Below are positions 6,222-13,589 of a stretch of DNA of 16,957 bases, piece after piece. The stretch is from Abeoforma whisleri (lineage: Eukaryota; Opisthokonta; Ichthyosporea; Ichthyophonida). The notes beneath the pieces are model-generated. The model saw nothing but the letters and a program-made list of their open reading frames with translations, did no database searches and was not told where the DNA came from. Every line of letters begins with the position of its first letter. Position 1 is the first letter of the stretch. The translations under genes were made by a program, and so were the position numbers. Location: contig PDIO01000004.1 of assembly GCA_002812265.1 (NCBI GenBank), forward strand, positions 1,932 through 18,888, in the 5' to 3' direction.

Positions 6222-9200
6222 ATGAAAGAGATTAACAAGATACAATGTTCTAAAAAGTACACTTGTGCATTTAGAGTTGAAAAAGGATTTGTATATATGG
6301 GATATTCGACTTATGAAAATATGGTAAAATATTTTATAAAAGAACAAGAATGTTCTTATGAAGTTATTAAGGATGATAAACCCCCTCGTTTGTATTTTGA
6401 TATCGATTCTGGCCTGAACATAACATTAGACAAACTTGAAGAGTTGTTATCATTATTTATAACAAATATAAATGAATTCTTTAATTTTGATAATATTACA
6501 AGAAATGATGTTTTAGTGTTTAAGAGAGGTGTTAATATTGAAAAGATACATATAATTATACCAAATTATACAACACATAAAATAAATCTTAAAAAATTTG
6601 TAGCGTGGGATAATACATTTGAATATGACAAGACTGTATATTCATTAAACCAGTCGTTTTCGATGGCTTATAGTGTAAAAGATAACGTAATGTTGAATGA
6701 ATTAAATAATGACATTATAGCACCAGAAGAGTATTTAATATACAATTATAATAAAACTAATTTACCTGAAATACATCCTGATGAAAAATACGAAAATGTT
6801 TTAATTAAAATTAAAGACCAACAATTGAAACTAGATGATGTTAGCGTGGTATACAGAAAAGATACTATAATTGATAATTTAATCATCAACATCCCCGAAT
6901 GGTTTTATAAAAGGTGTAATGGAGGTGATTGGAAATATCTTATTAAAATATTAAAGTCTTTTAATCTATCTCATAAATGTATAAATAAATTTTTAGATTT
7001 TTCTACTAAATTAGAAGGTTATTATACACTTGAAAGGAATATAGAATATTATGACGAGTTATATAATACAGATTATTCTTTAAATGTATTAAAGGATTTT
7101 TTGTATGAAAAGTTTAATATGTTGTTAAAGTTTGATATAAAATCTTATTGTGACGATGAATTGATGAGTTTAATCAACCCTGATAATCTAAAATATAATC
7201 TGCACGCACAAGGTCGACTAACATTAGAAAATGGTTATTGGTGCGACTTGAAGACTGGTATGACATCTACTGGTAATAATATTTATTTTAATGAAAGTTA
7301 TAGCGATAATGACGGTGATACAATGGATAACATTTCTAAAAAGATTAGAGATTTAGTTCAAGAAAACGATACATCCTTACTAATTGGTGTTAAAGCTAAA
7401 TGGGGTACTGGCAAATCTCATATGGTTGTTAAACCCATTATAGATGATTTATATAAGAAAAATGACCCGCGATATGCTAGACCAAGTATAATATTCATTA
7501 CAGAAAATAACGCCTTGAATTTAAAATTAACAGCTGAATACATAGATTTATACGGTGAACATTTTGAATCACACATGAATTTGAAAACTAAATCATTTGA
7601 AAGTGGTCATACAGGTAAGATAACATCATTGGAAAGTATAGAAAAAATAAAGTTAAATGGTTTTTCTACGTGTCAATTACTAGTGCTGGACGAATTAGAG
7701 ACCATTTTATCTCATTTTGAAAGTGAGACATTTGATAGAAATAGTTTTATATCAAGAAGTAAGAGTTATGAAACATTCAAGAAATTAGTACTTTTAGCAG
7801 ATAGAATTATATGTTTAGATGCAGATTTAACAAGTGAGAGGTTTAACATTATCAAGGCTATAAAACTCCCTGATACTTGTAGAAGTTTTGTTGTTAGAGA
7901 TAATAAATTTGATGATTGTAATTTTAATTTTTATGTAGACAGAAAATATATAGAAGACCAACTTGATAATGACATTTCTATTAATAAAAAAATGTTTGTT
8001 AGTTATCTTACTAAAAGTGAGGCTGTTGGTTGTTTTGAAAGATTAAGAGAAAAATTTAAAGATAAAGTTATTCTTTTACTAACAGCAGATGGTGTACAAG
8101 TAAGTAATGATGTTATAATTGATTCTAAAAAATTAAAGGAAAGAAAAAAGGATTTTCTGGCAGATATAACAAATGGTATTTTAAATGTTCATAAACCTGA
8201 TGTGTTTATTATAAGTCCTGTTATCACCACAGGAATATCTTTTAATGATTTATATTTTAACAAGTCTTATAGTTTTAGTTGTAATATGAGTTGTCCTGCT
8301 AGACAGTATATACAGATGTGGTTTAGAATAAGAAATTACATGGATGATAAAGACCAGTTTAATATATACATAAAAAAAAATAATATGAACCCGAAAATGT
8401 GCAAGAGTATAGGTAGCGTTGATGATATCGAGAAAGATTTTATTAAATTATACAGAAGGTTTACGAAAGATACAACAAAGATAGAAGATATTGAAAATTA
8501 TCTTTTAAATGACCCTACTTATTGTAGTCTATACATAAAACTTCGTGCAATTAATCTAAAAGAAAATGTTGATAGCAAGTATAGTTTTGAATATACTCTA
8601 TTAAGAAAAACACAAGAACATGGATTAAAGTGCTGTTTTATTGATAAAGAAAATGTTGATTTGAAAGATGTGTTTACTCCTAAAAAAGTTTGCAAGAATG
8701 TGGATATGAGTCATATAGATATAACAGATTTTAGTTTAGGAGAGTATACAACTATAAAAGAAATATTCAAGGGCAACCATAAACATACATATAGTGACGA
8801 AAAGATACAACAATATCTTAAATTTAAATTTTTCTACCAGACACTAAAAGTTAAAGGTTTTGTTGAAAGTGATGGTTCCTATGATAGTATTATGATGTAT
8901 GATAATGTTGATTTCTACAAAAAATATAATAAACCTAAAATAATAAGTAGATTATATAACAATCAGTCTTTATTTGACTACATTTCGACGGGTGATATGT
9001 ATATACCAACAGATAAAAAAGTTATTGAAATATTTAGAAAAAATGATAAAATAATAAAACTATCTAATTTTTTGAATATGGTTGATATGTCCCCGGGGAA
9101 TCGAAAAGTGTCTGTAAGTAATGGTCATCTGCAGAATTTATTGAAAAAGAATAATAATATTGATTGGGGTGATACGTATAATTTCAATGATTTCGTGGAT

Positions 9201-9350
9201 GTTAAGAAATTTGTTAAAGACTTTGGTAAGGAATTGCTGAACTTTGACATAAAACTGCAATATCAAGATAAACACCCTGGAAGACCTAATAGCGTGTTTG
9301 ATATGTATTGTATGATGTATAACGAGGATTTTCTATATACTAAGGATTAA
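6222..9350 (+). CDS. AEP primase fused to UL9-like superfamily 2 helicase
   Basis: At 1042 aa this is the largest gene in the window. Residues 1-130 carry an archaeo-eukaryotic primase signature of the NCLDV-herpesvirus clade: RLYFDID (56-62), with the metal-binding Asp pair D60/D62, and KIHIII (108-113), the His strand. Residues 385-705 form a helicase: Walker A KWGTGKS (393-399), Walker B/DExx LVLDELETIL (487-496), ICLDADLTSER (530-540), ISPVITTGISF (664-674) and arginine-finger motif VI QYIQMWFRIRN (695-705). The DELE form and overall order match the herpesvirus origin-binding protein UL9 and its giant-virus relatives. Residues 750-1042 are unassigned and may bind DNA. The protein would unwind DNA and lay primers at the origin. 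No replicative polymerase is visible here, so one is probably supplied by the host or helper virus. A class 2 motif precedes it. Confidence 0.87.
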   Translation: MKEINKIQCSKKYTCAFRVEKGFVYMGYSTYENMVKYFIKEQECSYEVIKDDKPPRLYFDIDSGLNITLDKLEELLSLFITNINEFFNFDNITRNDVLVFKRGVNIEKIHIIIPNYTTHKINLKKFVAWDNTFEYDKTVYSLNQSFSMAYSVKDNVMLNELNNDIIAPEEYLIYNYNKTNLPEIHPDEKYENVLIKIKDQQLKLDDVSVVYRKDTIIDNLIINIPEWFYKRCNGGDWKYLIKILKSFNLSHKCINKFLDFSTKLEGYYTLERNIEYYDELYNTDYSLNVLKDFLYEKFNMLLKFDIKSYCDDELMSLINPDNLKYNLHAQGRLTLENGYWCDLKTGMTSTGNNIYFNESYSDNDGDTMDNISKKIRDLVQENDTSLLIGVKAKWGTGKSHMVVKPIIDDLYKKNDPRYARPSIIFITENNALNLKLTAEYIDLYGEHFESHMNLKTKSFESGHTGKITSLESIEKIKLNGFSTCQLLVLDELETILSHFESETFDRNSFISRSKSYETFKKLVLLADRIICLDADLTSERFNIIKAIKLPDTCRSFVVRDNKFDDCNFNFYVDRKYIEDQLDNDISINKKMFVSYLTKSEAVGCFERLREKFKDKVILLLTADGVQVSNDVIIDSKKLKERKKDFLADITNGILNVHKPDVFIISPVITTGISFNDLYFNKSYSFSCNMSCPARQYIQMWFRIRNYMDDKDQFNIYIKKNNMNPKMCKSIGSVDDIEKDFIKLYRRFTKDTTKIEDIENYLLNDPTYCSLYIKLRAINLKENVDSKYSFEYTLLRKTQEHGLKCCFIDKENVDLKDVFTPKKVCKNVDMSHIDITDFSLGEYTTIKEIFKGNHKHTYSDEKIQQYLKFKFFYQTLKVKGFVESDGSYDSIMMYDNVDFYKKYNKPKIISRLYNNQSLFDYISTGDMYIPTDKKVIEIFRKNDKIIKLSNFLNMVDMSPGNRKVSVSNGHLQNLLKKNNNIDWGDTYNFNDFVDVKKFVKDFGKELLNFDIKLQYQDKHPGRPNSVFDMYCMMYNEDFLYTKD

Positions 9351-9530
9351 TTAAAACTTTATTGAGACTATTGAACTTCGACACAATCCTTTAAATCCCA
9401 AATGGAGTAAATTTAGCTATGTGATATCTCTCTATATTATTTAATATATAGGGGTCAGTTCACTAGGCAGAATTTACTCCACTTTAAAAACTGTTTTAAT
9501 ATTAACTTAAACACACACACATATTAATAA
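9351..9530. other. structured intergenic region, candidate origin or 3'-end site
   Basis: At 180 bp this is the longest gap in the window. TGGAGTAAATT (9403-9413) is perfectly repeated in inverse as AATTTACTCCA (9471-9481), with 57 nt between. Inside lies a second stem, TATATTA/TAATATA around a TT (about 9432-9447), flanked by a CT-rich strand opposite GGGG that can extend pairing with G-U pairs. The region sits right after the primase-helicase and ends with a class 2 promoter. Nested pairing could mark the replication origin bound by the UL9-like helicase, or a transcript end. Confidence 0.55.
9484..9512 (+). promoter_or_regulatory. class 2 promoter motif before the 130-aa gene
   Basis: TTAAAAACTGTTTTAATAT is followed by TAACTTAAAC (9503-9512), ending 18 nt before the ATG at 9531. 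It has the same total length (29 nt) as the copy at 5893-5921. A short (AC)n run follows. Confidence 0.65.
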
Positions 9531-9923
9531 ATGGAGTACAATACATTTATTAATAAATATATTACTATATCACCAGGTAAATATGAAAAGATCATATCAT
9601 TAGAAAAGTTGTGCGACATAGAAGGTATACTAGCAGGTAATTTCATATGTCATCTGATAAACACACATGGGTGTGTTGAAAAGTATGTTAAAATAAATGA
9701 AAAGAGAGTTAAGGTACTAGAAGGTATAACGTTTAAATTTAGATTTACAAAACAAGCACCCATTATAAGGAGCTCTGTAAAATCACATTGTGTACTATGT
9801 CCCTATTGTTTTGAGACTCATATGCACGGTAAAGTAGGTGTAGATGACGTTATAAATCCCACTAAAATGAGCGATTGCTATTACGAAAATAGAGGTAATT
9901 ACACAGTCATCAAAATAAATTAA
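9531..9923 (+). CDS. hypothetical 130-aa protein with CxxCxxC...HxH zinc site
   Basis: Residues 87-99 read CVLCPYCFETHMH, giving C87, C90, C93, H97 and H99, a compact likely zinc-binding site; C116 may contribute. The N-terminal 80 residues look alpha/beta, with no membrane segment. I recognise no named family. The gene has a class 2 promoter motif shared with the primase-helicase directly upstream, so a role in replication or in the switch to late expression fits the context. Its 3' end overlaps by 4 bp the end of the minus-strand 201-aa gene, marking the border between the replication and virion halves. Confidence 0.72.
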   Translation: MEYNTFINKYITISPGKYEKIISLEKLCDIEGILAGNFICHLINTHGCVEKYVKINEKRVKVLEGITFKFRFTKQAPIIRSSVKSHCVLCPYCFETHMHGKVGVDDVINPTKMSDCYYENRGNYTVIKIN

Positions 9924-10525
9924 TCACCACCTTCAATCTTCTTCCTCAACTTCTTCCATTTCACCACACTTTTCCTATCACCTAATTGTTTCGCAAGTCT
10001 CTCCTTCTCTTCGATATCTTTAATATCAAAGTAATTATCATAATCAAACTCTTCCACTACATCCCTCTTCCTAGGCATATTTCCTGTCATCCACAGTTTT
10101 ATCATTTCCATCTCAGTTTTTAGTATCAATAACTCATTATCTACTTCATTGCTTACACGATCATCCTGATGATGAAATGAAGCTGCTAGGTTACCACTTT
10201 CTTTTGCATTACTAAAATTAGGTTCATCATTCTTTTCATTCAAGTATGGTATTATTTTATTAACCTGACCCTCTATAAGGTCCAAGTCTTGCCGTTGTTT
10301 ATTCACCATATTAAGACCTTTATTAATATCCTGCTGTTGTTTATTGACGACATCAACACCATCATCAATTAATAACTTGTTTTTCTTTGCTATGGTGTTA
10401 TAAGGACCTCTTACAGTTCCTTTTTTAACACCCGAACCCGGTTTTCTCTGTTTAAAATATTTACCGTCAAATTTTGGACCACCTTCAATAGGGTCTGTGG
10501 ACGAACTTGCTTGTGTATCTTCCAT
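9920..10525 (-). CDS. hypothetical 201-aa coiled-coil protein
   Basis: No family is recognised. Residues 1-20 are Ser/Asp-rich and probably disordered. Residues 21-50 are basic and Gly-rich (KQRKPG, KKGTVRGPY), suitable for nucleic-acid contact. Residues 58-95 contain a 14-residue repeat, VVNKQQQDI (59-67) and MVNKQRQDL (73-81), typical of a coiled coil. The C-terminal 60 residues are again charged and helical, ending in a Lys-rich segment. It is transcribed away from the 113-aa gene across a 48-bp shared control region, and both proteins start MEDT. An internal virion or scaffold-like role is possible from its position at the edge of the capsid module, but this is inference. Confidence 0.7.
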   Translation of the reverse strand: MEDTQASSSTDPIEGGPKFDGKYFKQRKPGSGVKKGTVRGPYNTIAKKNKLLIDDGVDVVNKQQQDINKGLNMVNKQRQDLDLIEGQVNKIIPYLNEKNDEPNFSNAKESGNLAASFHHQDDRVSNEVDNELLILKTEMEMIKLWMTGNMPRKRDVVEEFDYDNYFDIKDIEEKERLAKQLGDRKSVVKWKKLRKKIEGGD

Positions 10526-10585
10526 TTTATTTTAAATATTTAAAAAATTTAAAAATAAATATCAGTTAAATAAATGGAAGATACA
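10514..10585. promoter_or_regulatory. divergent promoter framed by a perfect 12-bp inverted repeat covering both starts
   Basis: TGTATCTTCCAT (10514-10525) and ATGGAAGATACA (10574-10585) are perfect inverse copies that include both start codons and the first coding bases, so both proteins begin MEDT. The 48 bp between is almost pure A/T and must hold both promoters. Confidence 0.75.
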
Positions 10586-10915
10586 TTGGAAAAAGAAACT
10601 ATACCTACTAAAACAAAAAAGGTAATGTCTGACAAACAAAAAGAAGCCTTAGCTAGGGGAAGGGAGAAAAGAATGAATAACCTCAAATCCAATAAACAAT
10701 CCCCAAAGAAAAAATCACCGAAACAATCTCCACCGAAAAAGAAACCAAAAAGAATTGTAGAAAAGGTGGTTGAAGTAGAAGAGAGTGAGACGGAAGAAGA
10801 GGAAGTTATCGTATATAAAAAAGTCCCTAGAAAAAAGAAACAACCAGAACCTGAACAACAACATGAACCAGAAGAACAACAACAACAACAACAACAATAT
10901 AATCATTTGTGGTAA
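10574..10915 (+). CDS. Lys/Glu/Gln-rich 113-aa protein, probable DNA-associated virion protein
   Basis: This low-complexity protein has distinct blocks. SDKQKEALARGREKR (19-33) resembles a short basic helical motif common in giant-virus and algal-virus proteins. A Ser-Pro-Lys region with SPKKK/SPKQSPPKKK (43-60) resembles histone tails. An acidic block (68-78), a basic patch (82-89), a Pro/Glu/Gln segment and seven Gln (102-108) follow. No enzymatic motif is seen. The charge pattern suggests DNA binding or condensation, and its place next to the capsid gene suggests a late virion or packaging role. The stop at 10913-10915 is 32 bp before the preferred capsid-protein start. Confidence 0.72.
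   Translation: MEDTLEKETIPTKTKKVMSDKQKEALARGREKRMNNLKSNKQSPKKKSPKQSPPKKKPKRIVEKVVEVEESETEEEEVIVYKKVPRKKKQPEPEQQHEPEEQQQQQQQYNHLW
10877..10897 (+). repeat. (CAA)7 microsatellite coding for poly-Gln
   Basis: There are seven perfect CAA triplets near the 3' end of the 113-aa gene. The tract is in frame, so length changes would alter only the number of Gln residues. Confidence 0.9.
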
Positions 10916-10921
10916 AAAAAA

Positions 10922-10947
10922 AATATTTTTTTATTTTTATAATAAAT
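10922..10947 (+). promoter_or_regulatory. late-type start-proximal motif of the capsid gene
   Basis: A T-rich tract (10924-10939) is followed by TATAATAAAT up to the ATG at 10948. TATAATAA-like sequence also abuts the starts at 12479, 14953 and, on the minus strand, 5424 and 13565. It is not exclusive to virion genes, since 3817 and 5572 have similar sequence together with a class 1 motif. Confidence 0.55.
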
Positions 10948-12201
10948 ATGAACGTAATGGAAATGTTATTAAACAATCAGAAAACGATAACTTACAAATC
11001 TGGTTATGAAGCCCCCACATCATCTTATATAGTTAGAAGAAACAAAACGAGAGTTGTGCCTCTTACAGGGTCATCTAATTATACTCCAACCTCTACTAGA
11101 AGGATCTCGTGGAGATTACCTAGTGAATGGAGTGATATGAATGATTTATTCTTTACATTTAAACTAAGAAATACTTCTACTGGTACTCCAACAGATGTTG
11201 AATTACAAGGTGGAAGTCATATTCCTTTTCAACGATTAAGAATTACTATTGGTGGAGTCGTAGCAGAAGATATCAATAACATCAATGTGTTAGAACAGTT
11301 AATCCATAAGACAACTGGAAATGATGACTTAGTTAATTGCCCTCTTGGAAAGGTCTCCGGTTATACTACAAAAGATGGCACTGGCAAACTGTCCCAAGCC
11401 GAATTAGATGCTGGTTATGAACTTGTATGGAAACCAAAAGTGAGCGGTATTTTATCAAACGACAAAATCCTACCGCTCCCCTACATGCCTGAATGTGTAA
11501 TCGAATTATATCTAGATGACTCTGTGAATGTGCTTAAACTGACAGGTGGAACTGCACCTGTATCTCAATACGAGTTAAGTGATGTCCATTTGAATATTGA
11601 CACTGTTGAATATGATAGTGATTTTGTTCAAGCATTTGAATCATCCCTTAATAACAGCCCTCTCAATTACTACTTTACCACTTTCAGTAATTTTAATCAA
11701 ACTATTACAGGAAACACTGATATGACCATCGGTAGTTTTAGAACTGACTTGAAATCCATTTTTGGCGTTATAAGAAACGCTACAAATAATGCTTCGCCAA
11801 CTGCTTCTAGTTATGACTTTATTAAATCAGGTTTGCAACAATATCAATTATCACTTGGTAGTTTAAGAATACCAAATGAACCGGTTCAGTGTGTGGACGA
11901 TAATCAATTAGCAAGGTCCCTCACCTATTTCACCCAGACCCTCTCTAATATCAGGGATAACAGCCTTGGTATGAATGTGCCATATGATGGATATGGTAAT
12001 AATATGTTTGCAATCGGTTTAGACCTTGAATCTGATGACGCACAGCTCTCAGGTCTTTCAAGTACAATTACGTTTGGTGCACCACTTTTATTGTCTTTAA
12101 CGGCATCTAATCCTGTCGCAAGTAGTATTATGAATACCTTTGTGCATTATGGGTCTATTCTTACCTTATCGAGTAATAGATCGTGCTCTGTGACATTCTA
12201 A
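10948..12201 (+). CDS. MCP: major capsid protein (double jelly-roll, PLV type)
   Basis: From the ATG at 10948 the protein is 417 aa. It is rich in beta strands and Ser/Thr/Asn, and its N-terminal part includes RRISWRLPSEWSDMND, followed by a long strand run, as in PLV capsid proteins. A block reading QYQLSLGSLRIPNEPVQ matches the conserved segment in the second jelly roll of PLV and virophage MCPs, and the C-terminal FVHYGSILTL fits the last strands. It would form trimeric capsomers of the icosahedral shell. An in-frame ATG at 10909 overlaps the previous gene and would add a hydrophobic 13-residue stretch translated from a T/A-rich control sequence. The start at 10948 is preferred because TATAATAAAT directly precedes it, as at the other virion genes. 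The fold is judged from sequence pattern and genome context. Confidence 0.9.
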   Translation: MNVMEMLLNNQKTITYKSGYEAPTSSYIVRRNKTRVVPLTGSSNYTPTSTRRISWRLPSEWSDMNDLFFTFKLRNTSTGTPTDVELQGGSHIPFQRLRITIGGVVAEDINNINVLEQLIHKTTGNDDLVNCPLGKVSGYTTKDGTGKLSQAELDAGYELVWKPKVSGILSNDKILPLPYMPECVIELYLDDSVNVLKLTGGTAPVSQYELSDVHLNIDTVEYDSDFVQAFESSLNNSPLNYYFTTFSNFNQTITGNTDMTIGSFRTDLKSIFGVIRNATNNASPTASSYDFIKSGLQQYQLSLGSLRIPNEPVQCVDDNQLARSLTYFTQTLSNIRDNSLGMNVPYDGYGNNMFAIGLDLESDDAQLSGLSSTITFGAPLLLSLTASNPVASSIMNTFVHYGSILTLSSNRSCSVTF

Positions 12202-12236
12202 TAATAAATTAAATAAATAAAAAATCCTTTAATAAA

Positions 12237-12461
12237 ATGAGAAGTAATAATGGTAGAAAAACACTTTATGTGAAACAAATGATAAATTCAGACAAACATA
12301 AAAAGGCTGAATATAGCAGCGGGAACAATCAACAAAGATTAGTAGGTCGTAATAATGCCTTCTTTATGGATAGTCATAATAAGGCTCAGATAACAAAAGC
12401 TCAATACTGTATAGATGGAGGATACCCAAATGCTTATAATCATCGAAAAATGAAAGTATAA
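12237..12461 (+). CDS. hypothetical 74-aa basic protein
   Basis: A small basic protein, rich in Asn, Lys, Arg and Tyr, with no cysteine pair and no membrane segment. The sequence from about residue 25 to 45 (SGNNQQRLVGRNNAFF) looks disordered. It is not a family I recognise. It lies between the capsid and lipase genes, 35 bp after the former and 17 bp before the latter, with TTTAATAAA just before its ATG. A minor virion component is likely from position alone. Confidence 0.65.
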   Translation: MRSNNGRKTLYVKQMINSDKHKKAEYSSGNNQQRLVGRNNAFFMDSHNKAQITKAQYCIDGGYPNAYNHRKMKV

Positions 12462-12478
12462 AATAATCTTTATAATAA

Positions 12479-13162
12479 ATGAAATTATTACAAAGGTTAA
12501 AAAATGTTTATAACTCTGGGAAGAACCTTGTAAATATATACCAAAACAGGAACAAGATATTAAAAAATATCGGCAGGAACTATTCAGTAAGAAAAGCAAT
12601 TAAAAATATAACCAACATACAAAGTGATGTTCCTGAGAGTGTTAAACAAAAGGCACTGCTTGCCAGACAATCATATATGGGAGATGATCGACTTGATGAA
12701 GTAAAGGGTTATAAACTTGATAAAGGTTTATCAACTGATCGTATTGCAACGTACAAAAAGGGTGACAAGATATTATTGAGTCATAGAGGGACGAACCCCA
12801 ATAGCTTAAATGATTTAACAAGCGATTCATTTATTATAAATAATAACCTTAAAAATAGTGATAGATATAAATCAACTAAATCCTTTGTAGAACAATTAAT
12901 AAAGAATAACCCAGATAAAAGAATAAAACACGTAGGACACTCGTTAGGTGGGTCGGTTGCCAAACAACTGGGTTTAGATTTTGGACACAAAAGTAGTGGT
13001 TTTAACAGTGGTACATCAACAATAAAAACAAAGAATAAACTTCATAAGGAAAATACCATTTTAGGTGACCCTGTATCAAACTCTCAAATATTCCAAGATA
13101 ACAATGTTAAAGTTTACAAAGCTAAAGGTTTTAATACACATACTCTCGATAACTTTTTGTAA
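12479..13162 (+). CDS. class 3-type lipase
   Basis: The 227-aa protein has an alpha/beta-hydrolase signature. HRGT (102-105) is the family's oxyanion-hole strand, GHSLGG (153-158) is the nucleophile elbow with catalytic Ser155, GDPVS (196-200) supplies a candidate catalytic Asp197, and H221 is a candidate catalytic His. The order Ser-Asp-His and spacing match the Lipase_3 family. The first 45 residues are an added basic helical segment with no clear signal peptide, so the enzyme is probably virion-targeted or cytosolic rather than secreted. Lipases are recurrent in PLVs and may breach host membranes during entry or exit. It lies in the late plus-strand block directly after the capsid gene and ends in a strong hairpin. 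Confidence 0.85.
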   Translation: MKLLQRLKNVYNSGKNLVNIYQNRNKILKNIGRNYSVRKAIKNITNIQSDVPESVKQKALLARQSYMGDDRLDEVKGYKLDKGLSTDRIATYKKGDKILLSHRGTNPNSLNDLTSDSFIINNNLKNSDRYKSTKSFVEQLIKNNPDKRIKHVGHSLGGSVAKQLGLDFGHKSSGFNSGTSTIKTKNKLHKENTILGDPVSNSQIFQDNNVKVYKAKGFNTHTLDNFL

Positions 13163-13188
13163 TTAATTAATATTTTTATTAATTAATT
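13161..13188. terminator. perfect 12-bp hairpin shared by two converging genes
   Basis: AATTAATTAATA (13161-13172) pairs perfectly with TATTAATTAATT (13177-13188) around a TTTT loop. It begins within the lipase stop codon (13160-13162) and ends within the stop codon of the minus-strand gene (13188-13190), so one stem spans the whole gap and both stops. It is probably a bidirectional transcript end. Confidence 0.68.
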
Positions 13189-13565
13189 TATCCTGTTGTT
13201 TCTGACGCATATACCCTCGGTTGTGTTCCAATTGAATTTGAAGTGTATTTATTAACAACATAGTTTTTAATGTTGGACATCATATCAAACGTTCTCGAAT
13301 TACCTGGAAAACGACTATCAATTATTTCATTGGCTCTATTATTTGCCTTGTTTATTAAATCTTTTCTAATAGCTTGTCTGCCTTCACTATCAGCACTTTT
13401 ATAACTGTCACCGACAGATTTAATACTCTTTCCAACATCTATACCTTGTTTAACTCTATTTAGTATATTGTATTTTTTATTGATACCTTCAATTTTATTT
13501 TTCAAAGTATTGAAACGACTAAATATTTTAGTTCCACCGGATATTAATCTATTCATAAATCCCAT
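13188..13565 (-). CDS. hypothetical 125-aa virion protein with amphipathic N-terminus
   Basis: The N-terminus MGFMNRLISGGTKIFSRF (1-18) can form a basic amphipathic helix, followed by further helical basic segments to about residue 50 (NKIEGINKKYNILNRVKQG). The C-terminal part, residues 60-125, is polar with RQAIRKDLINKANNRANEIID (helix) and ends in a Thr/Ser tail. The pattern of an amphipathic helix followed by a polar body recalls, without any detectable sequence identity, membrane-active internal proteins such as adenovirus pVI. This is only an analogy. It lies in a block of three minus-strand genes with the penton. Its start is preceded on its strand by ATATAATAAAA. Confidence 0.68.
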   Translation of the reverse strand: MGFMNRLISGGTKIFSRFNTLKNKIEGINKKYNILNRVKQGIDVGKSIKSVGDSYKSADSEGRQAIRKDLINKANNRANEIIDSRFPGNSRTFDMMSNIKNYVVNKYTSNSIGTQPRVYASETTG

Positions 13566-13589
13566 TTTTATTATATGTAAAAAAAAATT

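Noticed and set aside
9403-9481. tRNA gene in the 9351-9530 gap
   Set aside because: The outer stem is 11 bp with no T-loop, anticodon arm or CCA-compatible cloverleaf, so a tRNA does not fit.
10785-11009. Plus-strand frame spanning the end of the 113-aa gene and the capsid leader
   Set aside because: It consists of Lys/Asn runs from the CAA tract and A/T leader and overlaps two better-supported genes.
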